A stretch of 64,000 bases of DNA from contig NZ_PQGD01000006.1 of assembly GCF_002915575.1 (NCBI RefSeq), positions 1-64,000 of the forward strand, written 5' to 3'. Under the pieces are notes generated by a model. The model ran no database searches and was not told where the DNA came from. It saw only the letters and a list, made by a program, of their open reading frames with translations. The position numbers and the translations under genes are program-made. The stretch comes from Superficieibacter electus. GTDB taxonomy: Bacteria; Pseudomonadota; Gammaproteobacteria; Enterobacterales; Enterobacteriaceae. Position 1 is the stretch's first letter. Every line of letters starts with the position of its first letter. Positions 35,307-44,223 of the stretch are shown piece after piece.

Positions 35307-36548
35307 TTAATGTCTGTCCATTGCGCAGTAATGATCCCAGGCTGCCTGCATTGCTGCGCCCTGGGTAGTGGGAAATTTCAGGTAATTGAGGACGGACTCC
35401 AGCGCACTCAATGTGGTCATTACGCAATCTTTACGCGCGTTATAGCCCATTGTACCAATACGCCAGATTTTGCCATGCAACGGACCGAAGGATGTACCTA
35501 TTTCGATGGCAAAATCCTCCAGCATTAGCTTACGTACCTGCTCACCATTAATGCCCTGCGGGATGACAACGCCCAGTACGTTGTTCATTTTGTGTTTAAG
35601 ATCGCCAAATGTCTCCAGCCCCATCGCCTGAATGCCGTGAAGCAACGCATCACCATGAAGCTTATGGCGCGTAATGCCGTTATCAAGCCCTTCCTGCAGG
35701 ATCAATCGCGCGCATTCGCGTGCGCTAAACAGCGCAGACGTTGCTTCAGTATGGTGATTAAGACGCTCAGGCCCCCAGTAATCCATAATCATGCCGAGAT
35801 CGAAATAGTTAGAGTAGATCATCTCGTCGCTACCATCGCGATGCGCTTCGGTACGAATTCCCTCTTCCACGCGTCGACGGTGTCGAATAACGTCAACTAT
35901 CCGCTCACTGAGGGTGACTGGAGACGTACCGGAGGGACCGCCGAGACATTTCTGCATGCCCGCAGAGACAGCATCCAGTTGCCAGGCATCTGTCTCAAGC
36001 GTATTCCCCCCCAACGACGCGGTGGCGTCGGTATAAAACAGCACATCGTAGCGCCGGCAAATGTCGCCCAGCGCGGCCAGCGGCTGAAGCATGGTGGTAG
36101 AGGTGTCGCCCTGCACCGTCAGTAGCAGGCGCGGACGCACACGTTTGATGGCATCTTCAATCTGATCCGGGGTAAATACCTCGCCCCACGGCACTTCAAT
36201 GGTATGAACGTCGGCCCGACAGCGCCGGGCAATTTCGCACAGTAAGTGGCCAAAACGCCCAAACACCGGAACCAGCACTTTATCCCCGGGGCGGATGGCT
36301 GAGAGCAAAATGGCCTCAATTCCGGCTCGCGATGTGCCGTCGATGAGCATCGTCCAGCGATTTTGACTGCGGAAAACACCGCGATACAACGCCATCACCT
36401 CATTCATATAATGAGTCATTGCCGGATCGTACTGGCCGAGTAGTTGGTATGACATAGCACGCAGGACGCGCGGGTCCGCATTAACCGGTCCCGGCCCCAT
36501 CAGCAGGCGATGGGGCGGGTTGATTTGCGGGAATTGCGAAATCTCCAT
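35307..36548 (-). CDS. Class V aminotransferase, PucG-like
   Basis: This 413-residue PLP enzyme resembles (S)-ureidoglycine-glyoxylate aminotransferases (PucG, and HpxJ of Klebsiella) and alanine-glyoxylate aminotransferases. Visible features are MGPGPVNADPRVLRAM (residues 17-32), IDGTSRAGIEAIL, the PLP-binding Asp174 in YTDATASLGG and the Schiff-base Lys200 in GMQKCLGGPSG. The ATG at 36548 follows GGAGGAAGG; a TTG five codons upstream would overlap that site. No allantoin, allantoate or urate gene is near, so it stands alone and its amino donor and acceptor are uncertain. Confidence 0.82.
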   Translation of the reverse strand: MEISQFPQINPPHRLLMGPGPVNADPRVLRAMSYQLLGQYDPAMTHYMNEVMALYRGVFRSQNRWTMLIDGTSRAGIEAILLSAIRPGDKVLVPVFGRFGHLLCEIARRCRADVHTIEVPWGEVFTPDQIEDAIKRVRPRLLLTVQGDTSTTMLQPLAALGDICRRYDVLFYTDATASLGGNTLETDAWQLDAVSAGMQKCLGGPSGTSPVTLSERIVDVIRHRRRVEEGIRTEAHRDGSDEMIYSNYFDLGMIMDYWGPERLNHHTEATSALFSARECARLILQEGLDNGITRHKLHGDALLHGIQAMGLETFGDLKHKMNNVLGVVIPQGINGEQVRKLMLEDFAIEIGTSFGPLHGKIWRIGTMGYNARKDCVMTTLSALESVLNYLKFPTTQGAAMQAAWDHYCAMDRH

Positions 36549-36908
36549 TTGACCTTCCTCCAATTCACTTTTCTTTCACTTACTATACCGTTAATGCTCA
36601 CGACACTGCAGTCCCGTTGCGTTAGTACCAGCTCGCGGCAGGGTAAAATATAACGCTCTCATAGAGTAAAAAACACACCCTTCTCCGTCACCGGTATCTT
36701 GCGCGTTGCAACATTTCTCGCGGTGTCACTCTGTTTAGAGAAGACCATAACGGTGACAGACCTCGCGTGAAAATTGTGGCAATTATTTGACGCTCGCTGT
36801 CAAATAAACCACTCAAATTATGCGGAATAATAATATGCGGCTGAATTTTTAGGATCTCCGCCGGTAATGTATATACTGAAGGGGCACTTACAGTAAACTG
36901 GAGGTAAA
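36549..36908. other. Divergent intergenic region with inverted repeat
   Basis: These 360 bases lie between the aminotransferase (leftward) and the MscS-type channel (rightward). A 21-base inverted repeat ATTTGAC-gctcgct-GTCAAAT lies at 36785-36805 and may be an operator. A minus-strand frame over 36688-36924 shows no protein features and overlaps the channel start. Confidence 0.5.
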
Positions 36909-38024
36909 ATGGAGTATCTGGCAAGGCTGAATATCGTTACCGTATTAATGTCCACGGCTTTTTGGATAAATCTCGCCCTGGTATTTTTTATTACAATTAT
37001 TACCTACTGGATCATCAACCGCTTACTGGGTTTTGTTTATAAAACTTTTCAGCATTCAAACCATCCGGAAGGTCACGATGAGCGTCTGCGATTTATTGTT
37101 TTTGATATGCTGAAAAAAACAAATAAAATGCTTATTCTTTTTGCCGCTTTTCTTTTTAGTCTGCGTTTTGTGGCACTTCCTGACCGATTGTTTTCAACCA
37201 TTTCCCATGCCTGGTTTTTAGTAGTAGCAATACAAATGGCAATCTGGCTGGATCAGAGCGTGCAATCGTGGATGCGCCATCTGCTCTACGCACCGGGTAA
37301 CAATAAAAATCCCGTCACCCTTGTCATCCTCGGTATGATCCTCCGGGTGCTGGTGTGGTCCATGATGTTGCTTTCTATTCTGGCAAATGCCGGTGTGGAT
37401 ATCACTGCGCTGGTGGCGAGCCTTGGCGTCGGCGGTATTGCTATTGCGCTGGCAGTACAGACTGTCCTGAGCGATGTGTTTGCATCATTATCCATCGGTT
37501 TTGATAAGCCTTTCGAAATCGGAGACTTTGTCGTTTTTAACGACGTCGCAGGAACCATTGAGCATATTGGTTTGAAAACCACGCGTATCCGCAGCCTCAG
37601 TGGTGAACAAATTGTGTGTGCAAATGCGCAGTTGCTACAGCAAACCATTCATAATTACAAACGTATGCAGACGCGCCGCATTGTCTTTACCTTTGGGGTA
37701 GCCACCTCAACCCCGCCGGAAAAGCTGCGGGTCATCGGCGATATGGTTAAAAATATTATTACTGACGTGGGTGAAACAAAATTCGACCGTGCGCATCTGC
37801 TGGCATTTAACCAGGATCGACTGACGTTTGAAGTGGTGCATATCGTCAACACGTCTGATTATAATAAGTACATGGATATTCAGCAGGAAATTAATATCCG
37901 TATCATAGAACATCTTATTGAGAAAGATATTGAACTGGCACTCCCCAGTCTGGTGGTCAGATCCCCGGTACAACTGGAAAAAACCAGGTCAGTTAATAAG
38001 GAATTTGATTTAAAAACCGGGTAA
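36909..38024 (+). CDS. MscS-family mechanosensitive channel
   Basis: This 371-residue inner-membrane protein has four or five predicted helices up to about residue 185. The pore-lining helix and cytosolic beta domain are recognisable: ALVASLGVGGIAIALAVQTVLSD followed by SIGFDKPFEIGDFVVFNDV and GTIEHIGLKTTRIRSL. That matches MscS TM3 and the beta domain. The C-terminus is a MscS alpha/beta cytosolic domain. It is longer than MscS (286) and far shorter than MscK or YbiO. The start follows GGAGGT. Osmotic down-shock protection is the family role; which ion or signal it favours is unknown. Confidence 0.9.
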   Translation: MEYLARLNIVTVLMSTAFWINLALVFFITIITYWIINRLLGFVYKTFQHSNHPEGHDERLRFIVFDMLKKTNKMLILFAAFLFSLRFVALPDRLFSTISHAWFLVVAIQMAIWLDQSVQSWMRHLLYAPGNNKNPVTLVILGMILRVLVWSMMLLSILANAGVDITALVASLGVGGIAIALAVQTVLSDVFASLSIGFDKPFEIGDFVVFNDVAGTIEHIGLKTTRIRSLSGEQIVCANAQLLQQTIHNYKRMQTRRIVFTFGVATSTPPEKLRVIGDMVKNIITDVGETKFDRAHLLAFNQDRLTFEVVHIVNTSDYNKYMDIQQEINIRIIEHLIEKDIELALPSLVVRSPVQLEKTRSVNKEFDLKTG

Positions 38025-38187
38025 GTAAGGCGGTGTGGAATGTCCGCTATATGCTAAGGCGGACATAAAAAACAATATCAGGAAATCAAGGCTGGTGTAC
38101 CTCATACTGTGGAAACCGACAGTTTGGTACATTAGGTATTATGGATTTATCTGAACCGTGAGTGGCCGCACACAACGCCGGAAATTT

Positions 38188-38224
38188 AAGCGGGCGAAAC
38201 GAGTTATGTTTTCTCACCCGCTTA
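38188..38224. terminator. Hairpin between the MscS-type gene and the small membrane gene
   Basis: Inverted repeat AAGCGGGCGA ... TCACCCGCTT with one mismatch, between the two convergent genes. AT-rich flanks would suit termination in either direction. Confidence 0.55.
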
Positions 38225-38245
38225 ATTTATATTAATGATGATAGA

Positions 38246-38506
38246 TCAACCTCGATCATCTTTAGGTCCAAGGAAATAAAAACCAAACGGTAATGATCCC
38301 AGAATTGTAAAAATGATACTGTAAATGGCAACCCAGGTACCCTGTATGATAAACAACGATACGGGCCACTCCTCCATAGGGAGATTGTATTGATCTTCCA
38401 CACCCTGGAAGGTCGCTTTCGAAATGACTGTCACTGCGACGACAAAAACGATGGCCACAGCTATAAGAAATTTTTTACCTTCTTTTGTATGTAATTTTTT
38501 AAACAT
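38246..38506 (-). CDS. Small inner-membrane protein, probably DUF2534 family
   Basis: The 86-residue protein has two predicted transmembrane helices: KKFLIAVAIVFVVAVTVI near residues 10-28, and SLFIIQGTWVAIYSIIFTIL near 50-70. A periplasmic loop with FQGVEDQYNLPMEEWP separates them. This pattern recalls DUF2534 small membrane proteins of enterobacteria. The ATG at 38506 follows AGGGGAG; an in-frame GTG two codons earlier is possible. It lies downstream of the PACE transporter gene on the same strand. Role unknown. Confidence 0.65.
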   Translation of the reverse strand: MFKKLHTKEGKKFLIAVAIVFVVAVTVISKATFQGVEDQYNLPMEEWPVSLFIIQGTWVAIYSIIFTILGSLPFGFYFLGPKDDRG

Positions 38507-38588
38507 CTCCACTCCCCTTCTTATTAAGTCTGTAGATTGTATAGTATTTTGTCATAAACAGGACTAAACAATTTTCAGGTCAGTAACG

Positions 38589-39017
38589 TTAATAACCCTC
38601 AATAGCCCTTGAGAAAGTCTTATCAAAGATCAACGTAAATATAAATGTATAAATTAAAAAGAATAGCAAAACTCCTATTTCCATTATAAACGCCTGTAAA
38701 AATGAGACGCGATACCACCACATAAACAATGGAACAGCTATCAAAATGAAACCACTTTCAAAAATGATTGAATGAACTAACCTTATGATAAAACTTCTTT
38801 TTTTGATATTGTTTTTATTTTCCCATAGTTCAAATAGGGTATTATAAATATAATTCCAGACAATAGCGATGAGGGAAAGCGCGGCAGCGACAAACAGCGA
38901 GGCGGAAACCTCGCCATTGCTCATACCCGCAAGTATTACAGAGGAAAAAATGATAGCAAAAAACTCAAACGACACTACGTAAACTATTCTGCGTGATACG
39001 GGTTTAAGATGGATCAT
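38589..39017 (-). CDS. PACE-family multidrug efflux transporter
   Basis: The 142-residue four-helix inner-membrane protein has both tandem bacterial transmembrane pair halves of the PACE (AceI-like) family. Motifs: RRIVYVVSFEFFAI (RxxxxxxxFE) at residues 9-22, and WNYIYNTLFELWE (WNxxYNxxF) near 55. The second half has SIIFESGFIL in helix 3, the conserved FE again. PACE pumps export biocides such as chlorhexidine and natural diamines. It is transcribed divergently from a TetR gene, the usual control pattern. Start follows AGGAAG. Confidence 0.88.
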   Translation of the reverse strand: MIHLKPVSRRIVYVVSFEFFAIIFSSVILAGMSNGEVSASLFVAAALSLIAIVWNYIYNTLFELWENKNNIKKRSFIIRLVHSIIFESGFILIAVPLFMWWYRVSFLQAFIMEIGVLLFFLIYTFIFTLIFDKTFSRAIEGY

Positions 39018-39095
39018 ACCGTCTTCCTGGCTCGCTAATGGGCTGTAAAAAAATCAATAGGTTAATTCAGTAACATACATTAAAATAAATTTAAC

Positions 39096-39107
39096 ATACG
39101 ATCGTAT
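39096..39107. promoter_or_regulatory. Palindromic operator candidate between the PACE and TetR genes
   Basis: The perfect 12-base palindrome ATACGATCGTAT, with looser AAAT/AAAT symmetry on its flanks, lies 22 bases before the TetR start in the 112-base divergent gap. It is a typical TetR-family operator and likely controls both genes. Confidence 0.7.
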
Positions 39108-39129
39108 TTAAATCAACAAAGGGGTTTAG

Positions 39130-39699
39130 ATGGCTCGTCCAAGAACGTTAGATCGTGAAGCTCTGCTTAACGCAGCAGAAGCTATCATAGGCAATGAAGG
39201 TACTCAGGCGCTGTCATTTGGCTCCATTGCCATTAAGGCTGGCGTCTCCAAAGCAAGCGTCCAGTCTGCTTTTGGTTCAAGAGAAAAGATACTGGATGCG
39301 CTTCTTGAAAGATGGATGGAGAAAGAGCAAGCCAGGTATCTCCACTACTTAGGTACCCTCACTGATGCCCAAAGCCAGCTTCAGGCTCATCTGTGTTCGA
39401 CAAAGGAGGAGTCAAACGAGTCGGGTAGCCGAATTTTAACGTTGCTCGCCGCTCAGATTGGTTCAGGCGCACAAAGCGAGTATATGAAAGCGTGGTATCA
39501 AAAACGCATGGGTAATTTTGAAGCAACCAGCCGCGAAGAGCGAAAACGTAGAGCCATATACCTTGCCGCTGAAGGGGCAATTTTTATCAGAAATATGGTC
39601 GGCTATCCGATAGGGGACGTCGTCTGGAACGATATTTTCAACGATCTGGAACTCATGCTCAACGAACAAAAAGAATCATTTGGTTTAAAAGAGCCTTAA
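39130..39699 (+). CDS. TetR-family regulator of the adjacent PACE gene
   Basis: The 189-residue regulator has an N-terminal helix-turn-helix: ALSFGSIAIKAGVSKASVQS followed by AFGSREKIL. The ligand-binding C-terminus has a TetR_C-like helical pattern (RILTLLAAQIGSG, then WYQKRMGNFEATSREERKRR). Transcribed divergently from the PACE transporter with a palindrome in between, it probably represses that gene and itself until a ligand binds. The ligand is unknown. Start is the MARPRT ATG at 39130. Confidence 0.88.
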   Translation: MARPRTLDREALLNAAEAIIGNEGTQALSFGSIAIKAGVSKASVQSAFGSREKILDALLERWMEKEQARYLHYLGTLTDAQSQLQAHLCSTKEESNESGSRILTLLAAQIGSGAQSEYMKAWYQKRMGNFEATSREERKRRAIYLAAEGAIFIRNMVGYPIGDVVWNDIFNDLELMLNEQKESFGLKEP

Positions 39700-39711
39700 G
39701 GCAGGAACAAT

Positions 39712-40122
39712 TTATGCTCCTCTGAAAGACATAAACTGGTTGGTAAGTATGCCACTCAAGATATCAAGCATTTCATCTCTGTTTGGCAACTCGTTTGTGT
39801 TACCGGTATGAGCTTGTATTAGCCAGTAAACAATCATACTTAAAATGGGACGAATTTTGAGTTGTGGAACCTCCACAACCTCACTGACTCTGGTAGCTAA
39901 TCGATTTGCAAGTAAAGGAAGAACGCTAATGAGGCATTCCATGGATTCATCAAGAATACAGGCATAATGCCTCTTTAAGGTACCGGATTGCGACTCATTG
40001 AAGTACATGACCAGCCGCAGTGAAAGCCTGGTATGTTGATTTTCTTTGAACCATAGAGCGCTTTTCTCGACGACATTACTTAAATTTTGTTCAAATTTTG
40101 ACTCACTGATCTGCGCATACAT
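39712..40122 (-). pseudogene. Headless TetR-family remnant
   Basis: The 136-codon frame resembles a TetR ligand-binding half only. Just upstream in the same frame, FFPGGQKMYAQISESKFEQN looks like the YxxFxxKExLxxxI end of a TetR DNA-binding domain, but the first helices are missing before it (frame continues to 40194 without a HTH). The GGAGGG before the ATG at 40122 encodes Pro-Gly-Gly in that frame, so its likeness to a ribosome-binding site may be chance. It is convergent with the intact TetR gene, 12 bases away. A truncated dead regulator is the best reading. Confidence 0.6.
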
Positions 40123-40526
40123 CTTTTGCCCTCCGGGGAAGAAGGTTAACTCGTACGTTTCATGCACCATGAGACTGGGTGAACATGAACACACTATGCT
40201 CCTTTATGCTTCACTTTGCAATATTATGCTCATTTGTGTGAACTTGATGAGAGATTATGATGCATTGTCTAAAGGCCGTACAAAATGTGAGACAAAATAC
40301 GCCGCGAGCGAAGAAATATGCTCAGCACAAAAGCACAGATCCACCTTGTGATTCATGCAAAGACATGTACTCTTAACAGTCCTGCCAGACTTTCGAACCG
40401 TGTCGTGAGTAAACAGATGTCCATACAGACATCCTGACAGACCTTAAGTGAAGCCAAAGACAGATTCTCGTCTGCCCAAACTTTCCTTCCTGAACTCATT
40501 AAAATTACTACCAATAAGTGGCTGTT
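40123..40526. other. Gene-poor stretch
   Basis: These 404 bases hold no confident gene. A plus-strand frame (40046-40351) is antisense to the TetR remnant and lacks coding features. This is presumably the scar of the insertion or deletion that truncated that regulator. Confidence 0.5.
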
Positions 40527-40811
40527 ATGTATAAAGAAAACAAAAAGCTCACTGACCTTATTCTTGGCGAAGCCGTGATCAAAATATTGGATGCTGATGC
40601 ACCGATTAGTTTTGACACGCTTCTGATTGAACTTGAATCAATGTTGATGGCTGAAAGCATCGCTGAAAGAAAAAGAGCCATCCTTTCAGCCATTAATTTA
40701 GTTAAGGCCAATCTGCCGAAAACGGGCGCTGCAACTTCCCAACGGACAAATTGCGCAAGGGAGATTGTATTTTTTTCAAGGTTTATGCCTACCAATGCAC
40801 CCGGCGAATAA
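40527..40811 (+). CDS. YmgB/AriR-like connector protein
   Basis: The 94-residue protein has the YmgB/AriR/YcgZ pattern in its first 60 residues: KLTDLILGEAVIKILDADAP, then SFDTLLIELESML and a final helix. Family members are small dimeric helical regulators of biofilm, acid resistance or Rcs signalling in E. coli. The C-terminal 35 residues (SQRTNCAREIVFF) do not match the family and may be a lineage tail. The ATG at 40527 lacks a strong ribosome-binding site; a GTG at 40518 is also in frame. Stand-alone location next to serT. Confidence 0.6.
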   Translation: MYKENKKLTDLILGEAVIKILDADAPISFDTLLIELESMLMAESIAERKRAILSAINLVKANLPKTGAATSQRTNCAREIVFFSRFMPTNAPGE

Positions 40812-40985
40812 CCCACTTCAATTCAGCGGCTTTCAATGATTTCTGACAGACCAGGGAGGGTCTGAACGCGTTTTTCATAAAAATGATGAACGACGACAGG
40901 ATGACGAAATCTCACCCTCTTTAGTTTTCCTCAGGGAAAGGAAGCAAAGGGAGGGTAATCAAGAAAATTTCTACGAAGCAAAAGC

Positions 40986-41019
40986 AACAAGGGGTTACCT
41001 TTCGGTAACCCCTTGTTTT
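40986..41019 (-). terminator. Terminator of serT
   Basis: Perfect 12-base-pair stem ACAAGGGGTTACC / GGTAACCCCTTGT with a TTTC loop, directly after the tRNA in its direction of transcription. Confidence 0.93.
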
Positions 41020-41022
41020 GTT

Positions 41023-41110
41023 TGGCGGAAGCGTAGAGATTCGAACTCTAGAACCCTTTCGGGTCGCCGGTTTTCAAGACCGGTGCCTTCAACCGCTCGG
41101 CCACGCTTCC
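41023..41110 (-). tRNA. serT: tRNA-Ser, anticodon UGA
   Basis: An 88-base tRNA with a 7-pair acceptor stem (GGAAGCG / CGCTTCC), encoded CCA, the long variable arm of serine tRNAs (CGACCCGAAAGGGTTC region) and anticodon TGA in CTTGAAA. It is nearly identical to E. coli serT and in the same position before yccA. Confidence 0.97.
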
Positions 41111-41244
41111 GGGTTGAGGCGCACTATAAACATCCCTATGCACTGTGTAAAGCCCTATTGTGTTCGTTTGCCTGAAAAATCAGCAAAATGCTGTTAGTCG
41201 CCTGAAATAACAGCATATTGACCAGTAAATCAGCACAATCACGC

Positions 41245-42873
41245 TTAATGTTTTTTGATGTACAAATCTTTTGTGAAGTAATAGCCCAGGCTGTCAGGCG
41301 TAAATCCGCCAATCCACGGTTTTACCAGGTGGGTGCGTACATAGTGATAGACCGGGATCGCCGGAACATCCTGCGCCAGAATATCTTCCGCCTGCTGATA
41401 ATATTGCCCTCGCGTCTTCACCTCAGCGGCTCTCGCCGCGTTTGCCAGCGCCTCATCGTAAGCGGCGTTACTGTATTTGCTGGTATTCTCACTGTCGTTG
41501 GTACGAAAGTTGTTGAGGAAAGTCGCTGCATCGTCATAGTCGGCAATCCAGGCGTAACGCACCACGTCAAAACTACCGGTATGCATGGCGTCCAGCATGG
41601 TTTTCCATTCCTGATTTTGCAATTTCACTTCCACGCCAAGATTTTTCTTCCACATGGAACTGGCGGCAATGGCGATACGCTGATGCGTTTCCATCGTGTT
41701 ATAAAGTAAACTAAACGACAGCGGGTGATCCTGACCAAACCCCGCTTCGGCCAGCAGCTTCTTCGCTTCGGTAAGCCGTTTTTCACGCGGCCAGTTCGCA
41801 TAGTCCGGACCATGCAGTTTAGTGCCGCCGATTTCTGGCTGGCTAATCACCCATGCTGCACGTTGCCCCTGCCCCATCACTTTTTCAGCAATAATGTCTT
41901 TATCCAGCGCCATATTAAGTGCCCGCCGCACACGCGGGTCGTTGAACGGGGCTTTGGTGGTATTGAATTGATAGTAATACGTCGCTAATTGCGGCGAGAC
42001 GTTAACCTCCGTACCGAGCGTTTTTTTCAACTGCGCGAACTGATTCACCGGCACGGTAGAGGTTATATCAATTTCGCCAGCACGGTAACGGTTGACGTCA
42101 GCGGTCTCTGAAGATAGTGGTAGATAAGTGACTTTATTGATTATCGTTTTCTTATCATCCCAGTAACGCGGATTACGCAGCGCGACAATGCGCTCATTGA
42201 CTACCCATTCGGAAAGCTTATACGCGCCGCTGCTGACAAAATGCTCAGGTCTTGACCATTTATCGCCGAAGCGATTAATCAGAACTTTGTCGACGGGAAC
42301 CAGAGAAGGATGCGCCAGCATGGCGAGGAAAGCAGCGGTAGGCTGGGTCAGGGTAACTTCAAGCGTCGTATCGTTAATGGCTTTGACACCTAACGATTCC
42401 GGCGGCTTTTTACCCTGGGCTATGTCAGCCGCATTGACGATATGCATATTGCCGGGATAACTGGCATAGGGTGAAGTCGTTTTCGGGTCAACCAGTCGCT
42501 GCCAGCTAAAAACAAAATCCTGTGCAGTAATTGCTGTGCCGTCAGACCAGGTAATACCGGGACGTAAATGGAACGTCCAGACAGTATTATCTTTATTCTC
42601 CCAGCTCGCCGCGAGATGTGGCTCAATAGTACCGTCAATATTTACACCGACCAGTCCGTCGAACATATCGCTGATAAGATTGAACTCAACGTCACTTTCT
42701 ACTTTATGCGGGTCCAGGGATGCAGGTTCGCTGCCATTATTTCTGACCAGTTCTTGTTGTACTGCAAGCGCGGTTCCGGGCGGAACCTGTGCCGCCAGCG
42801 TACAGGGCGTAATCGCCAATAAACTCGCTGCTAACAGTGTGTAATTACAGGTCTTATAGGTAATCCGATTCAT
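41245..42873 (-). CDS. OppA-like periplasmic peptide-binding protein
   Basis: This 542-residue SBP family 5 solute-binding protein has a signal peptide (cut near LAAQ) and the family blocks NNGSEPASLDPHKVES (about 45-60), WTFHLRPGITWSDGTAIT (about 98-115) and the N-terminal domain hinge. It resembles OppA and MppA. No permease or ATPase genes are near, so it likely uses the Opp or Dpp membrane complex encoded elsewhere, or serves as a murein-peptide receptor. The place of this gene between serT and yccA is not the E. coli arrangement. Start at ATG 42873 with AAGGAA immediately upstream, an unusually short spacing. Confidence 0.85.
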   Translation of the reverse strand: MNRITYKTCNYTLLAASLLAITPCTLAAQVPPGTALAVQQELVRNNGSEPASLDPHKVESDVEFNLISDMFDGLVGVNIDGTIEPHLAASWENKDNTVWTFHLRPGITWSDGTAITAQDFVFSWQRLVDPKTTSPYASYPGNMHIVNAADIAQGKKPPESLGVKAINDTTLEVTLTQPTAAFLAMLAHPSLVPVDKVLINRFGDKWSRPEHFVSSGAYKLSEWVVNERIVALRNPRYWDDKKTIINKVTYLPLSSETADVNRYRAGEIDITSTVPVNQFAQLKKTLGTEVNVSPQLATYYYQFNTTKAPFNDPRVRRALNMALDKDIIAEKVMGQGQRAAWVISQPEIGGTKLHGPDYANWPREKRLTEAKKLLAEAGFGQDHPLSFSLLYNTMETHQRIAIAASSMWKKNLGVEVKLQNQEWKTMLDAMHTGSFDVVRYAWIADYDDAATFLNNFRTNDSENTSKYSNAAYDEALANAARAAEVKTRGQYYQQAEDILAQDVPAIPVYHYVRTHLVKPWIGGFTPDSLGYYFTKDLYIKKH

Positions 42874-43144
42874 TTCCTTTGCCTCATCAAATGGTTGCCG
42901 CGTCTGACGCTCACTCCACTCTTAACGACTGTTCGCAGGCAAAGCAATCCTTTTTAGTAACCTATAAGATATTGATCTCGTCTTCTGATAAGATCGTTCA
43001 TTCCTCCTGCCAGTAACGCCTTTAGAGTTATTTTATTCTGTGCAGAAAATCGTAATATGAGTAAAGATGGGTAAAACCGATATGCCGTTAGGCTTTGATT
43101 TTCTATTATTCTTGTTAATTACATCTGTCATAAGAGAGTGACTC
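42874..43144. other. Divergent region between oppA-like gene and yccA
   Basis: These 271 AT-rich bases must hold both promoters. A GAGAGTG block precedes yccA. No operator recognised. Confidence 0.4.
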
Positions 43145-43804
43145 ATGGATCGTTTTATTACCGTTTCCCGCGATAGTTCATCGCTGCTTAGCACGCATAA
43201 AGTGCTGCGTAATACCTATTTTCTGCTTAGCCTGACGCTGGCGTTTTCGGCGATTACCGCAACGGCAAGCACGTTGCTTGCGCTGCCGTCGCCGGGTCTG
43301 ATTCTGACGCTGGTCGGGATGTACGGTTTGATGTTCCTGACGTACAAACTGGCTAACCAGCCTTCAGGGATTCTGGCGGCTTTCGCCTTCACTGGCTTCC
43401 TGGGCTATATCCTTGGACCTATTCTTAACGCCTACCTTTCCGCCGGAATGGGTGATGTGATTGGTATGGCGCTGGGCGGTACCGCGCTGGTATTCTTCTG
43501 CTGTTCAGCCTATGTACTGACCACGCGTAAAGATATGTCTTTCCTCGGCGGGATGCTGATGGCGGGTATTGTGGTAGTGCTGGTAGGAATGGTTGCCAAT
43601 ATCTTCCTGCAATTGCCGGCTCTGCATCTGGCGATCAGCGCCGTATTTATCCTGATTTCATCCGGGGCGATCCTGTTTGAGACCAGCAATATCATTCGCG
43701 GCGGCGAAACGAACTACATCCGTGCTACCGTTAGCCTGTATGTCTCGCTGTATAATATCTTTATCAGCTTGCTGAGTATCCTGGGCTTCGCCAGCCGCGA
43801 TTAA
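43145..43804 (+). CDS. yccA: YccA, BAX inhibitor-1 family modulator of FtsH
   Basis: The 219-residue inner-membrane protein has seven hydrophobic segments. It carries the Bax inhibitor-1 family pattern, with a cytosolic N-terminus ([20 protein letters not shown]). In E. coli it is a substrate and modulator of the FtsH protease and protects jammed SecY translocators. Length and sequence equal the E. coli protein. tusE follows after a terminator. Confidence 0.96.
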   Translation: MDRFITVSRDSSSLLSTHKVLRNTYFLLSLTLAFSAITATASTLLALPSPGLILTLVGMYGLMFLTYKLANQPSGILAAFAFTGFLGYILGPILNAYLSAGMGDVIGMALGGTALVFFCCSAYVLTTRKDMSFLGGMLMAGIVVVLVGMVANIFLQLPALHLAISAVFILISSGAILFETSNIIRGGETNYIRATVSLYVSLYNIFISLLSILGFASRD

Positions 43805-43817
43805 CGCTCATCGCCGT

Positions 43818-43853
43818 TAACAAAGCCTCGCTTATGCGGGGCTTTGTTTTTTG
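43818..43853 (+). terminator. Terminator after yccA
   Basis: Stem ACAAAGCCTCG / CGGGGCTTTGT with a CTTATG loop, followed by TTTTTTGC. Confidence 0.9.
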
Positions 43854-43893
43854 CTACACTGCCGCCAGTTAACAGAATAACGTGTGAATGACG

Positions 43894-44223
43894 ATGTTGA
43901 ACTTTGCAGGCCGCGAAATTGAAACCGATAGCGAAGGCTACCTGAAAGACACTCAGCAGTGGAGCGAAGCGCTTGCCGGGCTGATTGCTGAGCAGGAAGG
44001 CATTACGCTTTCCCCCGAACACTGGGAAGTCGTGCGTTTTGTACGTGCGTTTTATCTTGAATTTAACACTTCACCCGCTATTCGTATGCTGGTGAAAGCG
44101 ATGGCAAAAACCTATGGCGAGGAGAAAGGTAACAGCCGCTATCTTTACCGCCTTTTTCCTAAAGGCCCGGCTAAGCAGGCAACAAAGATTGCTGGCCTGC
44201 CCAAACCGGTCAAATGTATTTAA
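43894..44223 (+). CDS. tusE: TusE, sulfur carrier of the tRNA 2-thiouridine pathway
   Basis: This 109-residue DsrC-family protein takes sulfur from TusBCD and passes it to MnmA for thiolation of tRNA wobble uridine. The key cysteine is Cys108, next to last, in PKPVKCI. The conserved [20 protein letters not shown] and [16 protein letters not shown] are present. I start at the ATG at 43894, which aligns with the E. coli MLIFEGKEIE start; another ATG two codons upstream is possible. Confidence 0.96.
   Translation: MLNFAGREIETDSEGYLKDTQQWSEALAGLIAEQEGITLSPEHWEVVRFVRAFYLEFNTSPAIRMLVKAMAKTYGEEKGNSRYLYRLFPKGPAKQATKIAGLPKPVKCI

Noticed and set aside
36688-36924. 78-codon minus-strand frame between the aminotransferase and MscS-type genes
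   Set aside because: It overlaps the start of the channel gene, has no ribosome-binding site and no recognisable family.
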